Positions 24,457-33,534 of a DNA stretch of 64,000 bases are shown piece by piece (within the stretch, counting starts at the first letter, position 1; every line of letters begins with the position of its first letter). Below the pieces are notes generated by a model that saw nothing but the letters and a program-made list of their open reading frames with translations, had not been told where the DNA came from and did not search any database. The stretch is from Marinosulfonomonas sp. Lineage in GTDB: Bacteria; Pseudomonadota; Alphaproteobacteria; Rhodobacterales; Rhodobacteraceae. Location: positions 1 to 64,000 of the forward strand of contig JALSRG010000118.1 of assembly GCA_026984915.1 (NCBI GenBank). The letters are read 5' to 3'. The translations under genes and the position numbers were made by a program.

Positions 24457-25287
24457 ATGGGCGCGCAATCAAACGCGCCAGTCATTATCAAACGCAAGAA
24501 GGTTGTGGCGGCCGGTGGCCACCACGGGGGCGCATGGAAGGTGGCTTATGCCGACTTCGTGACCGCCATGATGGCCTTCTTCCTGCTGATGTGGCTGTTG
24601 AACGCGACGACAGAAAAGCAACGTAAAGGGCTGGCAGATTATTTCAGCCCGACGGTCCCGATGGCCCGCGTTTCCGGCGGAGGGGACGGTGCATTTGGCG
24701 GAAACAGCGTTTTTTCCGAAGAATCCATGTCAAACGACGGTGCCGGAGCGACCAATCTTCGACCAACCGAAGCTGACAAGGCAAGCGGGGAAAGCACAGG
24801 CGAATCAGATCAGAGCATGAAAAAGGTCGAAGAAGCCCTTTTTGGCACCAGTGGCGAAAGTCTTGTCTCGGAGAACGCCAAAAAGCATATCCTGACCAGA
24901 GTAACGGATGAGGGCCTTATTGTCGAAATCTTCGACATTGAGGGGGACCCTCTGTTTTACGAAAATACTGCAGAACCGACCCCATTGTTACAGGAAATCA
25001 CCGCCATGCTTTCCGAGGTGTTCGGCCTTGTAAACAACTCTGTCGCAATAAATGCCCATACGCGCGCATACCCTTTGGTGATAGCAAAAAACCCGGTTTG
25101 GGATCTTTCCTCGGCCCGTGCGGACAAGGTTCGCAAACTGATGAAATCGGACAAGCTAGCGCCTGAAAGGATACAACGGGTCAGCGGCTATGCCGACCGA
25201 AAGCCTGCGGTTCAAAACCCGATGGCAGTGCGCAATAACCGGCTGGAGCTGATCCTCCTGCGATCGGACCAGGATTCCCGCCAGTAA
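24457..25287 (+). CDS. motB: Flagellar motor stator protein MotB
   Basis: A 276-residue stator subunit. The single membrane helix holds the proton-carrying Asp: WKVAYADFVTAMMAFFLLMW. A linker follows, then an OmpA-like peptidoglycan-binding domain with INAHTRAYP, WDLSSARADKVRKLM and RNNRLELILL. The basic N-terminus (IIKRKKV) is typical. Its partner motA is in the minus block at 18383-19252. Confidence 0.93.
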   Translation: MGAQSNAPVIIKRKKVVAAGGHHGGAWKVAYADFVTAMMAFFLLMWLLNATTEKQRKGLADYFSPTVPMARVSGGGDGAFGGNSVFSEESMSNDGAGATNLRPTEADKASGESTGESDQSMKKVEEALFGTSGESLVSENAKKHILTRVTDEGLIVEIFDIEGDPLFYENTAEPTPLLQEITAMLSEVFGLVNNSVAINAHTRAYPLVIAKNPVWDLSSARADKVRKLMKSDKLAPERIQRVSGYADRKPAVQNPMAVRNNRLELILLRSDQDSRQ

Positions 25288-25289
25288 AG

Positions 25290-25368
25290 TCTGCTGCATT
25301 TTATCTGTTAGTGGCCTGTTAAGCGGTCATCTGTAAGGGTGGCCACTATAGATAAATGTTGCAGCAGA
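25290..25368. promoter_or_regulatory. Long inverted repeat in the motB-flgE gap
   Basis: The left arm (25290-25316) and right arm (25341-25368) match as inverted repeats over about 27 positions with a few differences: outer TCTGCTGCA/TGCAGCAGA and inner TAGTGGCC/GGCCACTA are perfect. The loop is 24 bases. The repeat ends about 10 bp before the flgE ATG, so the mRNA would carry a strong hairpin next to the ribosome site. A CtrA-like motif (25308-25322) is embedded in it. No T-run follows, so it is not a standard terminator. Confidence 0.7.
25308..25322. promoter_or_regulatory. CtrA-like motif upstream of flgE (TTAG-N7-TTAA)
   Basis: TTAG and TTAA are separated by 7 bp, one mismatch from the CtrA full site, 57 bp before flgE. 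It overlaps the left arm and loop of the long inverted repeat. Confidence 0.4.
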
Positions 25369-25378
25369 AAGGCGCACC

Positions 25379-26686
25379 ATGACAATTTCTTCATCGCTCA
25401 ATGCCGGTGTTGCCGGCTTAAATGCGAATGCTACCCGGCTGGCGACAATTGCAGATAACATCGCAAACTCCAGTACCTTTGGCTATAAACGGGCGCAGGC
25501 CGATTTCGGCTCAATGGTAATCAGCAATAATCCGGGTTCCGGCACTTATTCGGCTGGTGGTGTCCGCGCATCTACAACGCGCCTGATTGACCAACATGGT
25601 GCTCTGGTCTCGACCAACAACGCGATGGACATTGCCATTGCGGGCCGGGGGATGCTGCCCGTAACAGAGGCTGTATCCATCGGTTCAACATCCGGTGATC
25701 AACCGCTGATGATGACAACAACGGGGTCATTCCGGTCTGATTCCGAAGGTGTGCTCAAAACCGAATCCGGACTTGTCCTCATGGGATGGCCGGCCGAAGC
25801 GGATGGAAGCATCCTGACTTACCCGCGTGATACAATTACCGGGTTGGAACCCGTGGTCATCAATGCCAACCAATCTGCCGGCGACCCGACAACAGCAATG
25901 AAGCTGGGTGTAAACCTGCCGGCAACGGAAACAGAAGCTGGAAGCTCAGGTACAGCCCTTCCTTTGTCGGTTGAATATTTCGGCAACCTGGGCACCTCGG
26001 AGACCTTGGACATAACGTTTACCCCGACAGTTCCTGCAACCGGTTCGTCAAATACATGGACGATGAAAATTACCGATTCCGCCCAGGCGGGCGCCGTTAT
26101 TGGCGAATACACAATCACATTTGACGCAAGCCGTGCCAGTGGCGGCACACTGGCATCTGTTACGGTCGTTTCAGGGGGGGCTTATAATGCCGCCACCGGA
26201 GAATTGGCCCTTACGGTTGCCGGCGGACCCTTGTCCATGACCATCGGCAAGGTCGGAGATCCGAACGGCCTGACTCAGTTATCTGACAGTTTTGCGCCAA
26301 CCAACATTACCAAAGACGGCTCTCCTGTCGGTAATCTGACCTCCGTCGATATTGACGATAACGGCTTCATAACCGCAACTTATGATACCGGATTTACCAG
26401 GCGGATTTATCAGATTCCGCTTGTCGATGTTCCCAACCCGAACGGTCTGATTTCCCTCAATAATCAGACCTATCAGGTCTCGCCCGACAGTGGATCATTC
26501 TTCCTTTGGGATGCGGGGGATGGCCCGACCGGCACCGTCGCCGGTTACGCGAGGGAAGGCTCCACCACTGACGTTGCCGGAGAGTTGACATCCCTCATCC
26601 AGACACAGCGGGCTTATTCCTCCAATGCCAAGGTCATCCAGACTGTCGATGAAATGCTGCAGGAAACGACGAACATCAAACGATAA
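25379..26686 (+). CDS. flgE: Flagellar hook protein FlgE
   Basis: A 435-residue hook subunit with the rod/hook N-terminal motif ATIADNIANSSTFGYKRAQA, a long variable Thr/Gly-rich centre, and the C-terminal motif LTSLIQTQRAYSSNAKVIQT followed by VDEMLQETTNIKR. It starts a plus-strand run with flgK, flgL and flgI. An AGAAAGG ribosome site is present, close to the large upstream hairpin. Confidence 0.95.
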   Translation: MTISSSLNAGVAGLNANATRLATIADNIANSSTFGYKRAQADFGSMVISNNPGSGTYSAGGVRASTTRLIDQHGALVSTNNAMDIAIAGRGMLPVTEAVSIGSTSGDQPLMMTTTGSFRSDSEGVLKTESGLVLMGWPAEADGSILTYPRDTITGLEPVVINANQSAGDPTTAMKLGVNLPATETEAGSSGTALPLSVEYFGNLGTSETLDITFTPTVPATGSSNTWTMKITDSAQAGAVIGEYTITFDASRASGGTLASVTVVSGGAYNAATGELALTVAGGPLSMTIGKVGDPNGLTQLSDSFAPTNITKDGSPVGNLTSVDIDDNGFITATYDTGFTRRIYQIPLVDVPNPNGLISLNNQTYQVSPDSGSFFLWDAGDGPTGTVAGYAREGSTTDVAGELTSLIQTQRAYSSNAKVIQTVDEMLQETTNIKR

Positions 26687-26718
26687 CGCGCCAACCGTAA
26701 AGCCATAGAGGTTAATCC

Positions 26719-28176
26719 ATGACTATTTCAGGGGCTCTATCCAATGCGCTTACCGGGTTGACAGCTGCCGCCCGATCAACCGAAGTCGTATCATCAAACA
26801 TAGCAAATGCGATGACAGACGGCTACGGGCGGCGACAGCTTGACCTGTCGGCCCGGACCGTTGGGGGAAACGGGACAGGTGTCTGGATTGACGGGGTTTC
26901 GCGCCTGGTGGATGAGGTCGTCATTGCCGACCGTCGCCTTGCCGATGCTTCCGTCGGAAACAGCCAGACACGGGCGCAGTTCCTGAAAAAGATCGAAGCG
27001 GCTATCGGCTCTCCGGAGGATCCCGGATCACTCTCAGACCGGCTTGCAAAACTTGAATCCGCACTCATTCAGGCAAGCAGCCGGCCTGACTCCGAAACGC
27101 GTCTGCAGAATGTTCTGCAATCTGCCAAATCTCTGGTCGGTCATATAAACGGGATCTCCAACAGGATCCAAACCCTGCGCATGGAATCCGATCAGGAGAT
27201 AGGCCTCCAGGTCAGCCGGTTGAACGATACCCTTCAACGTATCGAGCAACTCAACACCGATATTGTCGCACAAAGGGGGGCTGGTCATGATGCAAATGGT
27301 CTTCTGGATCAACGTCAGCAACTTGTTGACAGCATCTCCTCGATCATTCCACTTCGGCAGATCCCCCGCGAGAACGGCAAGATTGCTCTGATCACGCCGG
27401 GTGGTGCCATTTTGCTGGATGGTCCGGCAGCCGAACTCGGCTTTACGCCCGTCGGGGTAATCGTGCCGGAAATGACACTTGCGTCCGGTGGCCTGTTCGG
27501 GCTGACAATCAATGGACGTCCGGTTGATACTTCCGGACAATACAGTCCGATCAAAGGCGGATCTCTCGCGGCCCTGTTTGAAACGCGCGACAACATTTCC
27601 GTTACGGCCCAGGAAAACCTTGACGCGTTCGCCCGTGATCTGGTGGAAAGATTCCAGAACCCGTCTGTCGACGCAACACTGGCGCCCGGAATGGCCGGCC
27701 TTTTTACAGATGCCGGCGCGGCTTTTGTCCCGGCAAATGAAATTGCCCTTTCCTCCAGACTGTCAGTAAACACGGCCGTTGATCCTGCGGCCGGGGGCCA
27801 GCTTTGGCGCCTGCGAGACGGGATCGGGGCCGCTGCCGCCGGAGACGTCGGCAATGCCAGCTTGCTGCAGAAACTCTCGACCGCTCTTTCGTTCGCGCAG
27901 GTTCCTGTCTCTGGCGCGTTTGGCCCTGCGGCCCGCTCTGCCTCCGCCTTGGGCGGGGCATTATTGTCACTTGTCGCCGGCGAGCGGCAGTCAGCCGATT
28001 CTCAAACGGCCTACACCTCAACCCGTCTCAGCGCCCTGCAGTCACAAGAGCTGCAAAACGGCGTTGATACCGACCAGGAGTTGCAGCAACTGTTGCTCGT
28101 GGAGCAGGCCTATGCTGCCAACGCCCGCGTCATGCAGACTGCAGACGATCTCATTCAGACTTTGCTGGGGATCTGA
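26719..28176 (+). CDS. flgK: Hook-filament junction protein FlgK
   Basis: A 485-residue hook-associated protein 1. The N-terminus has SSNIANAMTDGYGRRQ, as in other axial proteins; the C-terminal helix includes DTDQELQQLLLVEQAYAANA and VMQTADDLIQTLLGI. The middle contains a typical FlgK helical part (EQLNTDIVAQRGAGHDANGL, then LDQRQQLVDSISSI). It lies 32 bp after flgE and 3 bp before flgL. Confidence 0.95.
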   Translation: MTISGALSNALTGLTAAARSTEVVSSNIANAMTDGYGRRQLDLSARTVGGNGTGVWIDGVSRLVDEVVIADRRLADASVGNSQTRAQFLKKIEAAIGSPEDPGSLSDRLAKLESALIQASSRPDSETRLQNVLQSAKSLVGHINGISNRIQTLRMESDQEIGLQVSRLNDTLQRIEQLNTDIVAQRGAGHDANGLLDQRQQLVDSISSIIPLRQIPRENGKIALITPGGAILLDGPAAELGFTPVGVIVPEMTLASGGLFGLTINGRPVDTSGQYSPIKGGSLAALFETRDNISVTAQENLDAFARDLVERFQNPSVDATLAPGMAGLFTDAGAAFVPANEIALSSRLSVNTAVDPAAGGQLWRLRDGIGAAAAGDVGNASLLQKLSTALSFAQVPVSGAFGPAARSASALGGALLSLVAGERQSADSQTAYTSTRLSALQSQELQNGVDTDQELQQLLLVEQAYAANARVMQTADDLIQTLLGI

Positions 28177-28179
28177 TAG

Positions 28180-29190
28180 ATGAGTTATGTTTCAGTTGGC
28201 GATATGGCCCATCAGTTTCTGTTGCGTCAGCACAGTACAAAACTGAAAACTGATCTGAACCGACTTGCGCTGGAACTGTCAAGCGGCGTGGTTGGCGATG
28301 TTGCAAAAACCGTTGCGGGGGATTTCACGCCGCTTGCCGGAATAGAGCTCTCACTAGCAAATCTGGAAACCTACAAGACTTCCACAAATGAGGCGGCCAG
28401 CTTTACCCAGGCGGCACAGGATTCCCTGGGGTTGCTGCAGGACTTGTCTGAAAGCTTGTCATCTGCGCTCCTGACCGCAGGAAATTCCGGCCATGCAACT
28501 CTGATTACAACGACAGCCACTGATTCAAGGCAGAAATTCAGAGCCGCTGTTTCTGCCCTGAACACGCAGGTGGCCGGCCGCAGCCTGCTTTCCGGCACCG
28601 CAACCGACAAACCGGCAATGGCATCCCCTCAGGTCATACTGGCCAGTTTGCAAACCGCTATCGCCGGGCAGACGACAGCTGCGGGAATCCAATCCGCTGT
28701 GAACGCGTGGTTCGATACCCCTGGCGGCGGATATGATACCGTAGCCTATCTGGGCTCATCTGATTCCCTGTCCCCTTTTCAGATCGGACCCGGTCAGCAA
28801 GCTTCCATGAATGCAACCGCGTCTGACCAAGCCATTCGCGATAATCTGAAAGGGTTTGCCATGGCTGCACTGGTTGCCGAAGGCGCCCTTGCCGGAGATG
28901 TCGAAGAACAGCGAAAACTTCTGCTTTCCGCCGGAGAAGGGCTGCTTTCATCGCAACAGGGTGTTGGCGAATTGCGGGCCGCTGTCGGCTCAGCCCAAGG
29001 GTTGATAGAAAATGCGGCAACGCAGAACCAGGCTGAGTCCGCCAGCCTCAACATTGCAAGGAACAACATTGTGTCAGCCGACCCCTACAAAACGGCAAGT
29101 GATCTTGAATCGGTTCAGTCGAGCCTGGAGATGCTTTATACCCTGACTGCGCGAATTTCGCGCCTTAGCCTGGTGAACTTCCTGAAATGA
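28180..29190 (+). CDS. flgL: Hook-filament junction protein FlgL
   Basis: A 336-residue flagellin-like junction protein. The N-terminal helix (HQFLLRQHSTKLKTDLNRLA) and C-terminal helix (YTLTARISRLSLVNFLK) match the terminal domains of FlgL, and position right after flgK confirms it. It overlaps flgI by 4 bp (ATGA). Confidence 0.85.
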   Translation: MSYVSVGDMAHQFLLRQHSTKLKTDLNRLALELSSGVVGDVAKTVAGDFTPLAGIELSLANLETYKTSTNEAASFTQAAQDSLGLLQDLSESLSSALLTAGNSGHATLITTTATDSRQKFRAAVSALNTQVAGRSLLSGTATDKPAMASPQVILASLQTAIAGQTTAAGIQSAVNAWFDTPGGGYDTVAYLGSSDSLSPFQIGPGQQASMNATASDQAIRDNLKGFAMAALVAEGALAGDVEEQRKLLLSAGEGLLSSQQGVGELRAAVGSAQGLIENAATQNQAESASLNIARNNIVSADPYKTASDLESVQSSLEMLYTLTARISRLSLVNFLK

Positions 29191-30293
29191 AAAAGCTCGC
29201 ATCCCTCTTTCTGATCAGTCTGTTCGCCTGGCCCGGTTTTGCTTCTTCGGCCCCAATCCGCATCAAGGATCTGGTGGAATTTGACGGTGTGCGTGGCAAT
29301 GACCTGATAGGTTATGGCCTTGTTGTTGGCCTCAACGGAACCGGCGACGGATTGCGAAACTCTCCCTTTACCGAAGAGATCATGTCCAACATTCTTGAAC
29401 GTCTTGGCGTCAACGTTACCGGAGAGCAATTTCGGCCAAAGAATGTGGCGGCTGTTTTTGTGACCGCAACGCTGCCGCCCTTCGCCCGGTCGGGCGGGCG
29501 TATAGACGTGACGGTTTCAGCAATCGGTGATGCCAAGAGCCTGCTGGGCGGAACCCTTGTAATGACACCCCTGAATGCCGCAGACGGGCAAATCTATGCC
29601 GTTGCACAGGGAACCATCATTGCTGGCGGAGCCTCGGCCAACGGCGATGGCGCCAGCGTGGTTGAAGGTGTACCAACATCCGGTACCATTCCATCGGGTG
29701 CCGGCATTGAACGAGAGATAGACTTTGATTTTGGTGGCCTCAAACAACTGCGGCTTGCGTTGCGCAGTCCGGATTTTACAACAGCCAGCCGGATCGAGAG
29801 GGCCATCAACCGTCAGTTTCGCGGCAATGTTGCATCCATGCTTGATGCCGGTACGGTTCTGATCGACATCGCGGCAACCGGCCAACGTTCCCCCGCACAC
29901 GCACTTTCAAAGATTGAAAATATCCTGGTCAATCCGGAACGCAAGGCACGCGTTGTCGTTGACCAGAGATCCGGCACGATTGTCATGGGTGAAGATGTTC
30001 GCATTTCCCGTGTGGCCGTATCCCAAGGCAACCTGACGTTGCGAATTCGTGAACAACCCATTGTCGTTCAGCCGAATCCTTTTTCGCCGGGAGATACAGT
30101 CGTGATACCCCGCACAGATGCATCCATCAATGAAGAGCCGGGAACGGGTTTGGCCGAAGTGGAAGAGGGGACATCACTTTCTGAAGTGATTGACGGCCTC
30201 AATGCACTGGGGGTGTCCCCGCGTGACATGATTGACATTCTGAAAAGCATCAAAGCCGCTGGCGCCCTGCATGCGGAATTCATCGTTCAATAG
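29187..30293 (+). CDS. flgI: Flagellar P-ring protein FlgI
   Basis: A 368-residue periplasmic P-ring subunit with a signal peptide (LASLFLISLFAWPGFASS). Family motifs include GVRGNDLIGYGLVVGLNGTG, NVAAVFVTATLPPFAR and RVVVDQRSGTIVMGEDVRIS. The ending (LSEVIDGLNALGVSPRDMID, then LKSIKAAGALHAEFIVQ) is typical. FlgA from the flgB operon assists its assembly. It is the last flagellar gene on this side. Confidence 0.97.
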   Translation: MKKLASLFLISLFAWPGFASSAPIRIKDLVEFDGVRGNDLIGYGLVVGLNGTGDGLRNSPFTEEIMSNILERLGVNVTGEQFRPKNVAAVFVTATLPPFARSGGRIDVTVSAIGDAKSLLGGTLVMTPLNAADGQIYAVAQGTIIAGGASANGDGASVVEGVPTSGTIPSGAGIEREIDFDFGGLKQLRLALRSPDFTTASRIERAINRQFRGNVASMLDAGTVLIDIAATGQRSPAHALSKIENILVNPERKARVVVDQRSGTIVMGEDVRISRVAVSQGNLTLRIREQPIVVQPNPFSPGDTVVIPRTDASINEEPGTGLAEVEEGTSLSEVIDGLNALGVSPRDMIDILKSIKAAGALHAEFIVQ

Positions 30294-30378
30294 CAAAGCC
30301 TTATACCTTTTGTTGCGGCATCTGCCTGACATCATCTTGGCTGGGTGCTCATAAATCCTGCAAACCGATAGGTATTCG

Positions 30379-30454
30379 TGGTGCCGCTGATAGGACTCGA
30401 ACCTACGACCCCATCATTACGAATGACGTGCTCTACCATCTGAGCTACAGCGGC
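30379..30454 (-). tRNA. tRNA-Thr (anticodon CGT)
   Basis: The minus strand folds as a full cloverleaf. The acceptor stem pairs GCCGCTG with CAGCGGC; the D-arm is GCTCAGATGGTAGAGC; the anticodon stem CGTCA/TGATG flanks the loop TTCGTAA with anticodon CGT; the T-arm contains GGTTCGAGTCC. The discriminator is A and CCA is encoded (30379-30381). It lies between flgI and hemY. A tRNA at the edge of a large cluster could serve as an integration site, but no mobile genes are seen. Confidence 0.97.
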
Positions 30455-30496
30455 ATCGACAGGGCTTTTATCCAGTTTCATGGCGGAGCGGTAGCC

Positions 30497-32083
30497 CTAT
30501 TTTTCAGCTTTGTTATCCCCGCCCAATGCGACGACCTCTCCCTCCAGAACCTTGGGCGGTTCTGCCTCTGTCTGTTTCTCGACTTCTGTCGTCTCGGGTT
30601 CTTTCGTATGCTGCACCGGTTCGGTGTCTTGCGTTTGCTCATTCCGGGATTTGGCCGCTGAGACATCGGCGTCCGCGCCCTTGTCCTGGAGAGACTCCTC
30701 TTCTTCCGGTGCGCCCACAATCAGTGGCAGCATTTCGGTTGAGGCTGGCACCGCCGTCACGTTTTCGGTGGGCGTACGCCAGCTCAGTGTATCAAAACTG
30801 CCGCAATTTTCGCAGACTGGCGCCCATTCGGCATGCACGGTCTGGCAGTTGTCACAAACCCATTGTGGTCCCCGTGGTGCAGACAGCGCCTTGGTCAGCC
30901 ATGCGCGCACAACCCTGTCATCCGAGCCTTCACCACGCTCGATTGCCGCCATTATGGTCAGTACGCGCGCTGTCGGATTCTTTTCAACCAGATCACCCAG
31001 TGCCTGGCGTGCCGCAGGGAAATCCCCGGCAGCAATGTTCAGCTCTGCCAACAGCATTCTGGTTTCAGGGTTGTCCGGATTCTGTTTTGTAAGGGCCCGA
31101 AACCGTTTTAGCCGCTGCTGTGGCGTCTCATCCGGAACGATCTCGGCAAATGCGGCTGCAAGGTCGGGATGCGGATTGACACCCCACGCTTTCTTCAAAA
31201 TCCGTGTTGCGTAGCGGGGTTTGTTTTGCTCGATATATGTTCGGGCTGCCATGACGGCCGCCGGGATCAGATCAGGGGAAAGCCGATTGGCCTCGATCGC
31301 GTCCTCCCTGGCTTTTATGGTCTTTCCTTCGGCCAGAACATCACGCGCTTCGGAAAGCGCCAGTACGGCATCGCGTCGTCTGTAGACATCGCGTGGCAGC
31401 GTTCCGCTTTTCAACTTGGCTGCAAGCGTTTTACGCGCGCCCTGCCAATCCTCTTTCTCGGCCTGCAGTTTCAGGAGTGTATCCTGAATTTCCTCTTGTC
31501 TGGGTTTCAGCGCCAAAGCTTTTTTGGCCAGTTGCAAGGCCGTATCAGTATCACCCTCGTCCAGCTTTTGCTTTAGCAGGCCCCGCACGCCAACAAATCT
31601 GGTCCGATTATCTGACAATAACCGCTTGTATACTTCCCGGGCTTTTCTTGTGTCGCCAGTCATTTCCGCGGCCTGCGCCGTCAACAGGTTTGTCAGTTCG
31701 GGTCTTTCAAGCAGTTTCTCGGCCTTCGCCGCTTTTGACATCGCCGTTCGGCCTTCGCCAGATGCCAGCGCCAACATGCCATCTGCCAGCGCCTCATAGC
31801 CTTTTTTCTGGCGGTTCCGGTCAAAATACCGCGAGATTGCCGTTTCGTCTCCGTTCAGAAATTTCAACACTGCGACCAGAAACCCGACGAACTTGATCAG
31901 AAGCCAAACAAATAAAACCAGCAAAAGCGCGGCAATGACCGCCTGCAATGGTCCCAAAGAAAACTCGGTATTCCCGAGTGTAATGCGAATCCCCGGGCCC
32001 GTTTCCATGAGGTATCCCGCGCCCAGGGCAAGCCCGGCAACCACGGCAACAAATAATAGTATTTTTATCAACGACCAGAGCAT
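30497..32083 (-). CDS. hemY: HemY-like inner-membrane TPR protein
   Basis: A 528-residue protein: two N-terminal membrane helices (about 4-25 and 43-73), the HemY N-terminal domain (LNGDETAISRYFDRNRQKKG), then TPR repeats to about residue 410. Near residue 420 lies a zinc-ribbon-like CDNCQTVHAEWAPVCENCG, similar in design to the rubredoxin-like metal site of LapB. The tail is acidic and low-complexity. HemY here is the TPR protein associated with heme-gene operons, not protoporphyrinogen oxidase; its biochemical role is unsettled. It starts 10 bp after mic60. Confidence 0.85.
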   Translation of the reverse strand: MLWSLIKILLFVAVVAGLALGAGYLMETGPGIRITLGNTEFSLGPLQAVIAALLLVLFVWLLIKFVGFLVAVLKFLNGDETAISRYFDRNRQKKGYEALADGMLALASGEGRTAMSKAAKAEKLLERPELTNLLTAQAAEMTGDTRKAREVYKRLLSDNRTRFVGVRGLLKQKLDEGDTDTALQLAKKALALKPRQEEIQDTLLKLQAEKEDWQGARKTLAAKLKSGTLPRDVYRRRDAVLALSEARDVLAEGKTIKAREDAIEANRLSPDLIPAAVMAARTYIEQNKPRYATRILKKAWGVNPHPDLAAAFAEIVPDETPQQRLKRFRALTKQNPDNPETRMLLAELNIAAGDFPAARQALGDLVEKNPTARVLTIMAAIERGEGSDDRVVRAWLTKALSAPRGPQWVCDNCQTVHAEWAPVCENCGSFDTLSWRTPTENVTAVPASTEMLPLIVGAPEEEESLQDKGADADVSAAKSRNEQTQDTEPVQHTKEPETTEVEKQTEAEPPKVLEGEVVALGGDNKAEK

Positions 32084-32093
32084 CTCCGCCCCC

Positions 32094-33440
32094 TTATTTT
32101 TTATTGAGAGCTTGTTTCAACTCAGCCAAAGCTTTTTGTGCATCGACACGCGCCTGCGCCTTTTCCAGCCAATCGGCCATCGCCACGCGGCCATCATCCG
32201 GAAGCGATTTCAGGGTGACGAGCGCCTTTTCAAGATCGCCTGCTTTCAATTCCGCCTCGGCCCGGGATAGAACGGCGTCAGGATCGTCGCCCTCACGCGG
32301 CTCCAGAGAACGGGGCGAAACCTGCGATTTCAGAAAAGCCGTCAGCCGGTCAACCGTGCCGTCCCCGGCAGTTGTGCGTATGGAAACGGCAAGCGCTGTA
32401 CGCGCGGCTTCGGGAAAGGACGCTTGCAGGTTGGCCAACGAGGTTACGCCATTTTTTGCTGCATTCTGCAGGGCTGCCGGCGGCGTGATTCCGGTTGCTT
32501 CAGAAAACTCGCTCAACGCAGTTTCAAACCCGCCACCGGCTTCCAAGGCGGCCTCGATACGGCTGATGGCCGCGCGGGCTGTGGCCGCTTTTGCCGTTTC
32601 CTCTGCTGTTTTCTGAATTTCTCCGGCCTGCTCTTTTGCGTTATTGATGCGTGCGGTGACCTCGGCCGACAAGTCTTCAAACTGCTTTTTCTGGTCCTCC
32701 AGTTGCGCCCTTAACGCTTGCAATTCCCCTTCGTAGGCCGCGACAGCCGCTGCCGCAGCGCCTTTTGTGTCTGCTATGGGGCGTTTTTCAATTTCCAGAA
32801 CCCGTGCCTCCAGCGCGGAAACCTGCTCTGCCGTTTTCTTCATCTCAACAGAAACCGCATCCAGTCTCTCCCCGAGATCACCCTGCAGTGTTTCAACGCT
32901 TGCTTTCAGGGTGTCGATTTCCGGTTCTATTGCCCCGACTTTCTTGCTCAGTGTTTCCAGGCGTTGCGTCAAAGATGTTTCAACCTTTGTCACCGTATCC
33001 GCAACCCCGGTCAGTTTTGCCTGCTGATCCGTTAACGCCGCTGTGGTTTCATCGGAGATGCCCCGTGGCAATATATAATAAGCGGCCCCAAACCCAAGGG
33101 CCGCAGCGATAGCCCCACCCAGAAGAGTTGGAAAAAAGCCCGAGCTCTTCCGGGCCTCCGTTTGCGGTTTTGAATGGTCGGACACAAGAGGCTCTGGCGT
33201 TTGCGCCATTTTCTTTTCCGGTGAAGCTTTTTCCTGCTCTCGCGGGCCGCTCTCTATGGTCTGCACAGCTTTAGCAGTGCTCTCCTTTTTTGATGCATCT
33301 GTTTGTTTCGCATCTGCCGGCTTGTCGACATGGCTGCCGGCAGCCGTGTCAGCCTTTTTTGCCTGACCCGCCTTTGACTGACCCGCCGCCTTCCCGGATC
33401 CAGAGCGTTTCTTTCCTGTAGGTTTTCTTGCAGCAGCCAC
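32094..33440 (-). CDS. Mitofilin-family protein (bacterial Mic60)
   Basis: A 448-residue protein: a Lys/Ala-rich disordered N-terminus (about 100 residues), one membrane helix (FFPTLLGGAIAAALGFGAAY), a long coiled coil (residues about 145-300), and a C-terminal mitofilin-type domain with LANLQASFPEAARTAL and LEKALVTLKSLPDDGRVAMA. Alphaproteobacterial mitofilin genes lie beside hemD and hemY, as here, and are the bacterial relatives of mitochondrial Mic60, which shapes cristae junctions. In bacteria the family bends membranes and contacts the outer membrane. Confidence 0.85.
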   Translation of the reverse strand: MAAARKPTGKKRSGSGKAAGQSKAGQAKKADTAAGSHVDKPADAKQTDASKKESTAKAVQTIESGPREQEKASPEKKMAQTPEPLVSDHSKPQTEARKSSGFFPTLLGGAIAAALGFGAAYYILPRGISDETTAALTDQQAKLTGVADTVTKVETSLTQRLETLSKKVGAIEPEIDTLKASVETLQGDLGERLDAVSVEMKKTAEQVSALEARVLEIEKRPIADTKGAAAAAVAAYEGELQALRAQLEDQKKQFEDLSAEVTARINNAKEQAGEIQKTAEETAKAATARAAISRIEAALEAGGGFETALSEFSEATGITPPAALQNAAKNGVTSLANLQASFPEAARTALAVSIRTTAGDGTVDRLTAFLKSQVSPRSLEPREGDDPDAVLSRAEAELKAGDLEKALVTLKSLPDDGRVAMADWLEKAQARVDAQKALAELKQALNKK

Positions 33441-33534
33441 GTTACAAACCCCCTCTGATCGTCATTTCACTCTTTGCCGCCATGCGGCGTCAGTTCTTAC
33501 AGTAGCTGCGCATTCCCGATCTCTCAAGCAATCC

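Noticed and set aside
30294-30496. Integrated element at the tRNA-Thr gene
   Set aside because: No integrase, attachment-site repeat or composition change next to the tRNA; ordinary housekeeping genes follow.
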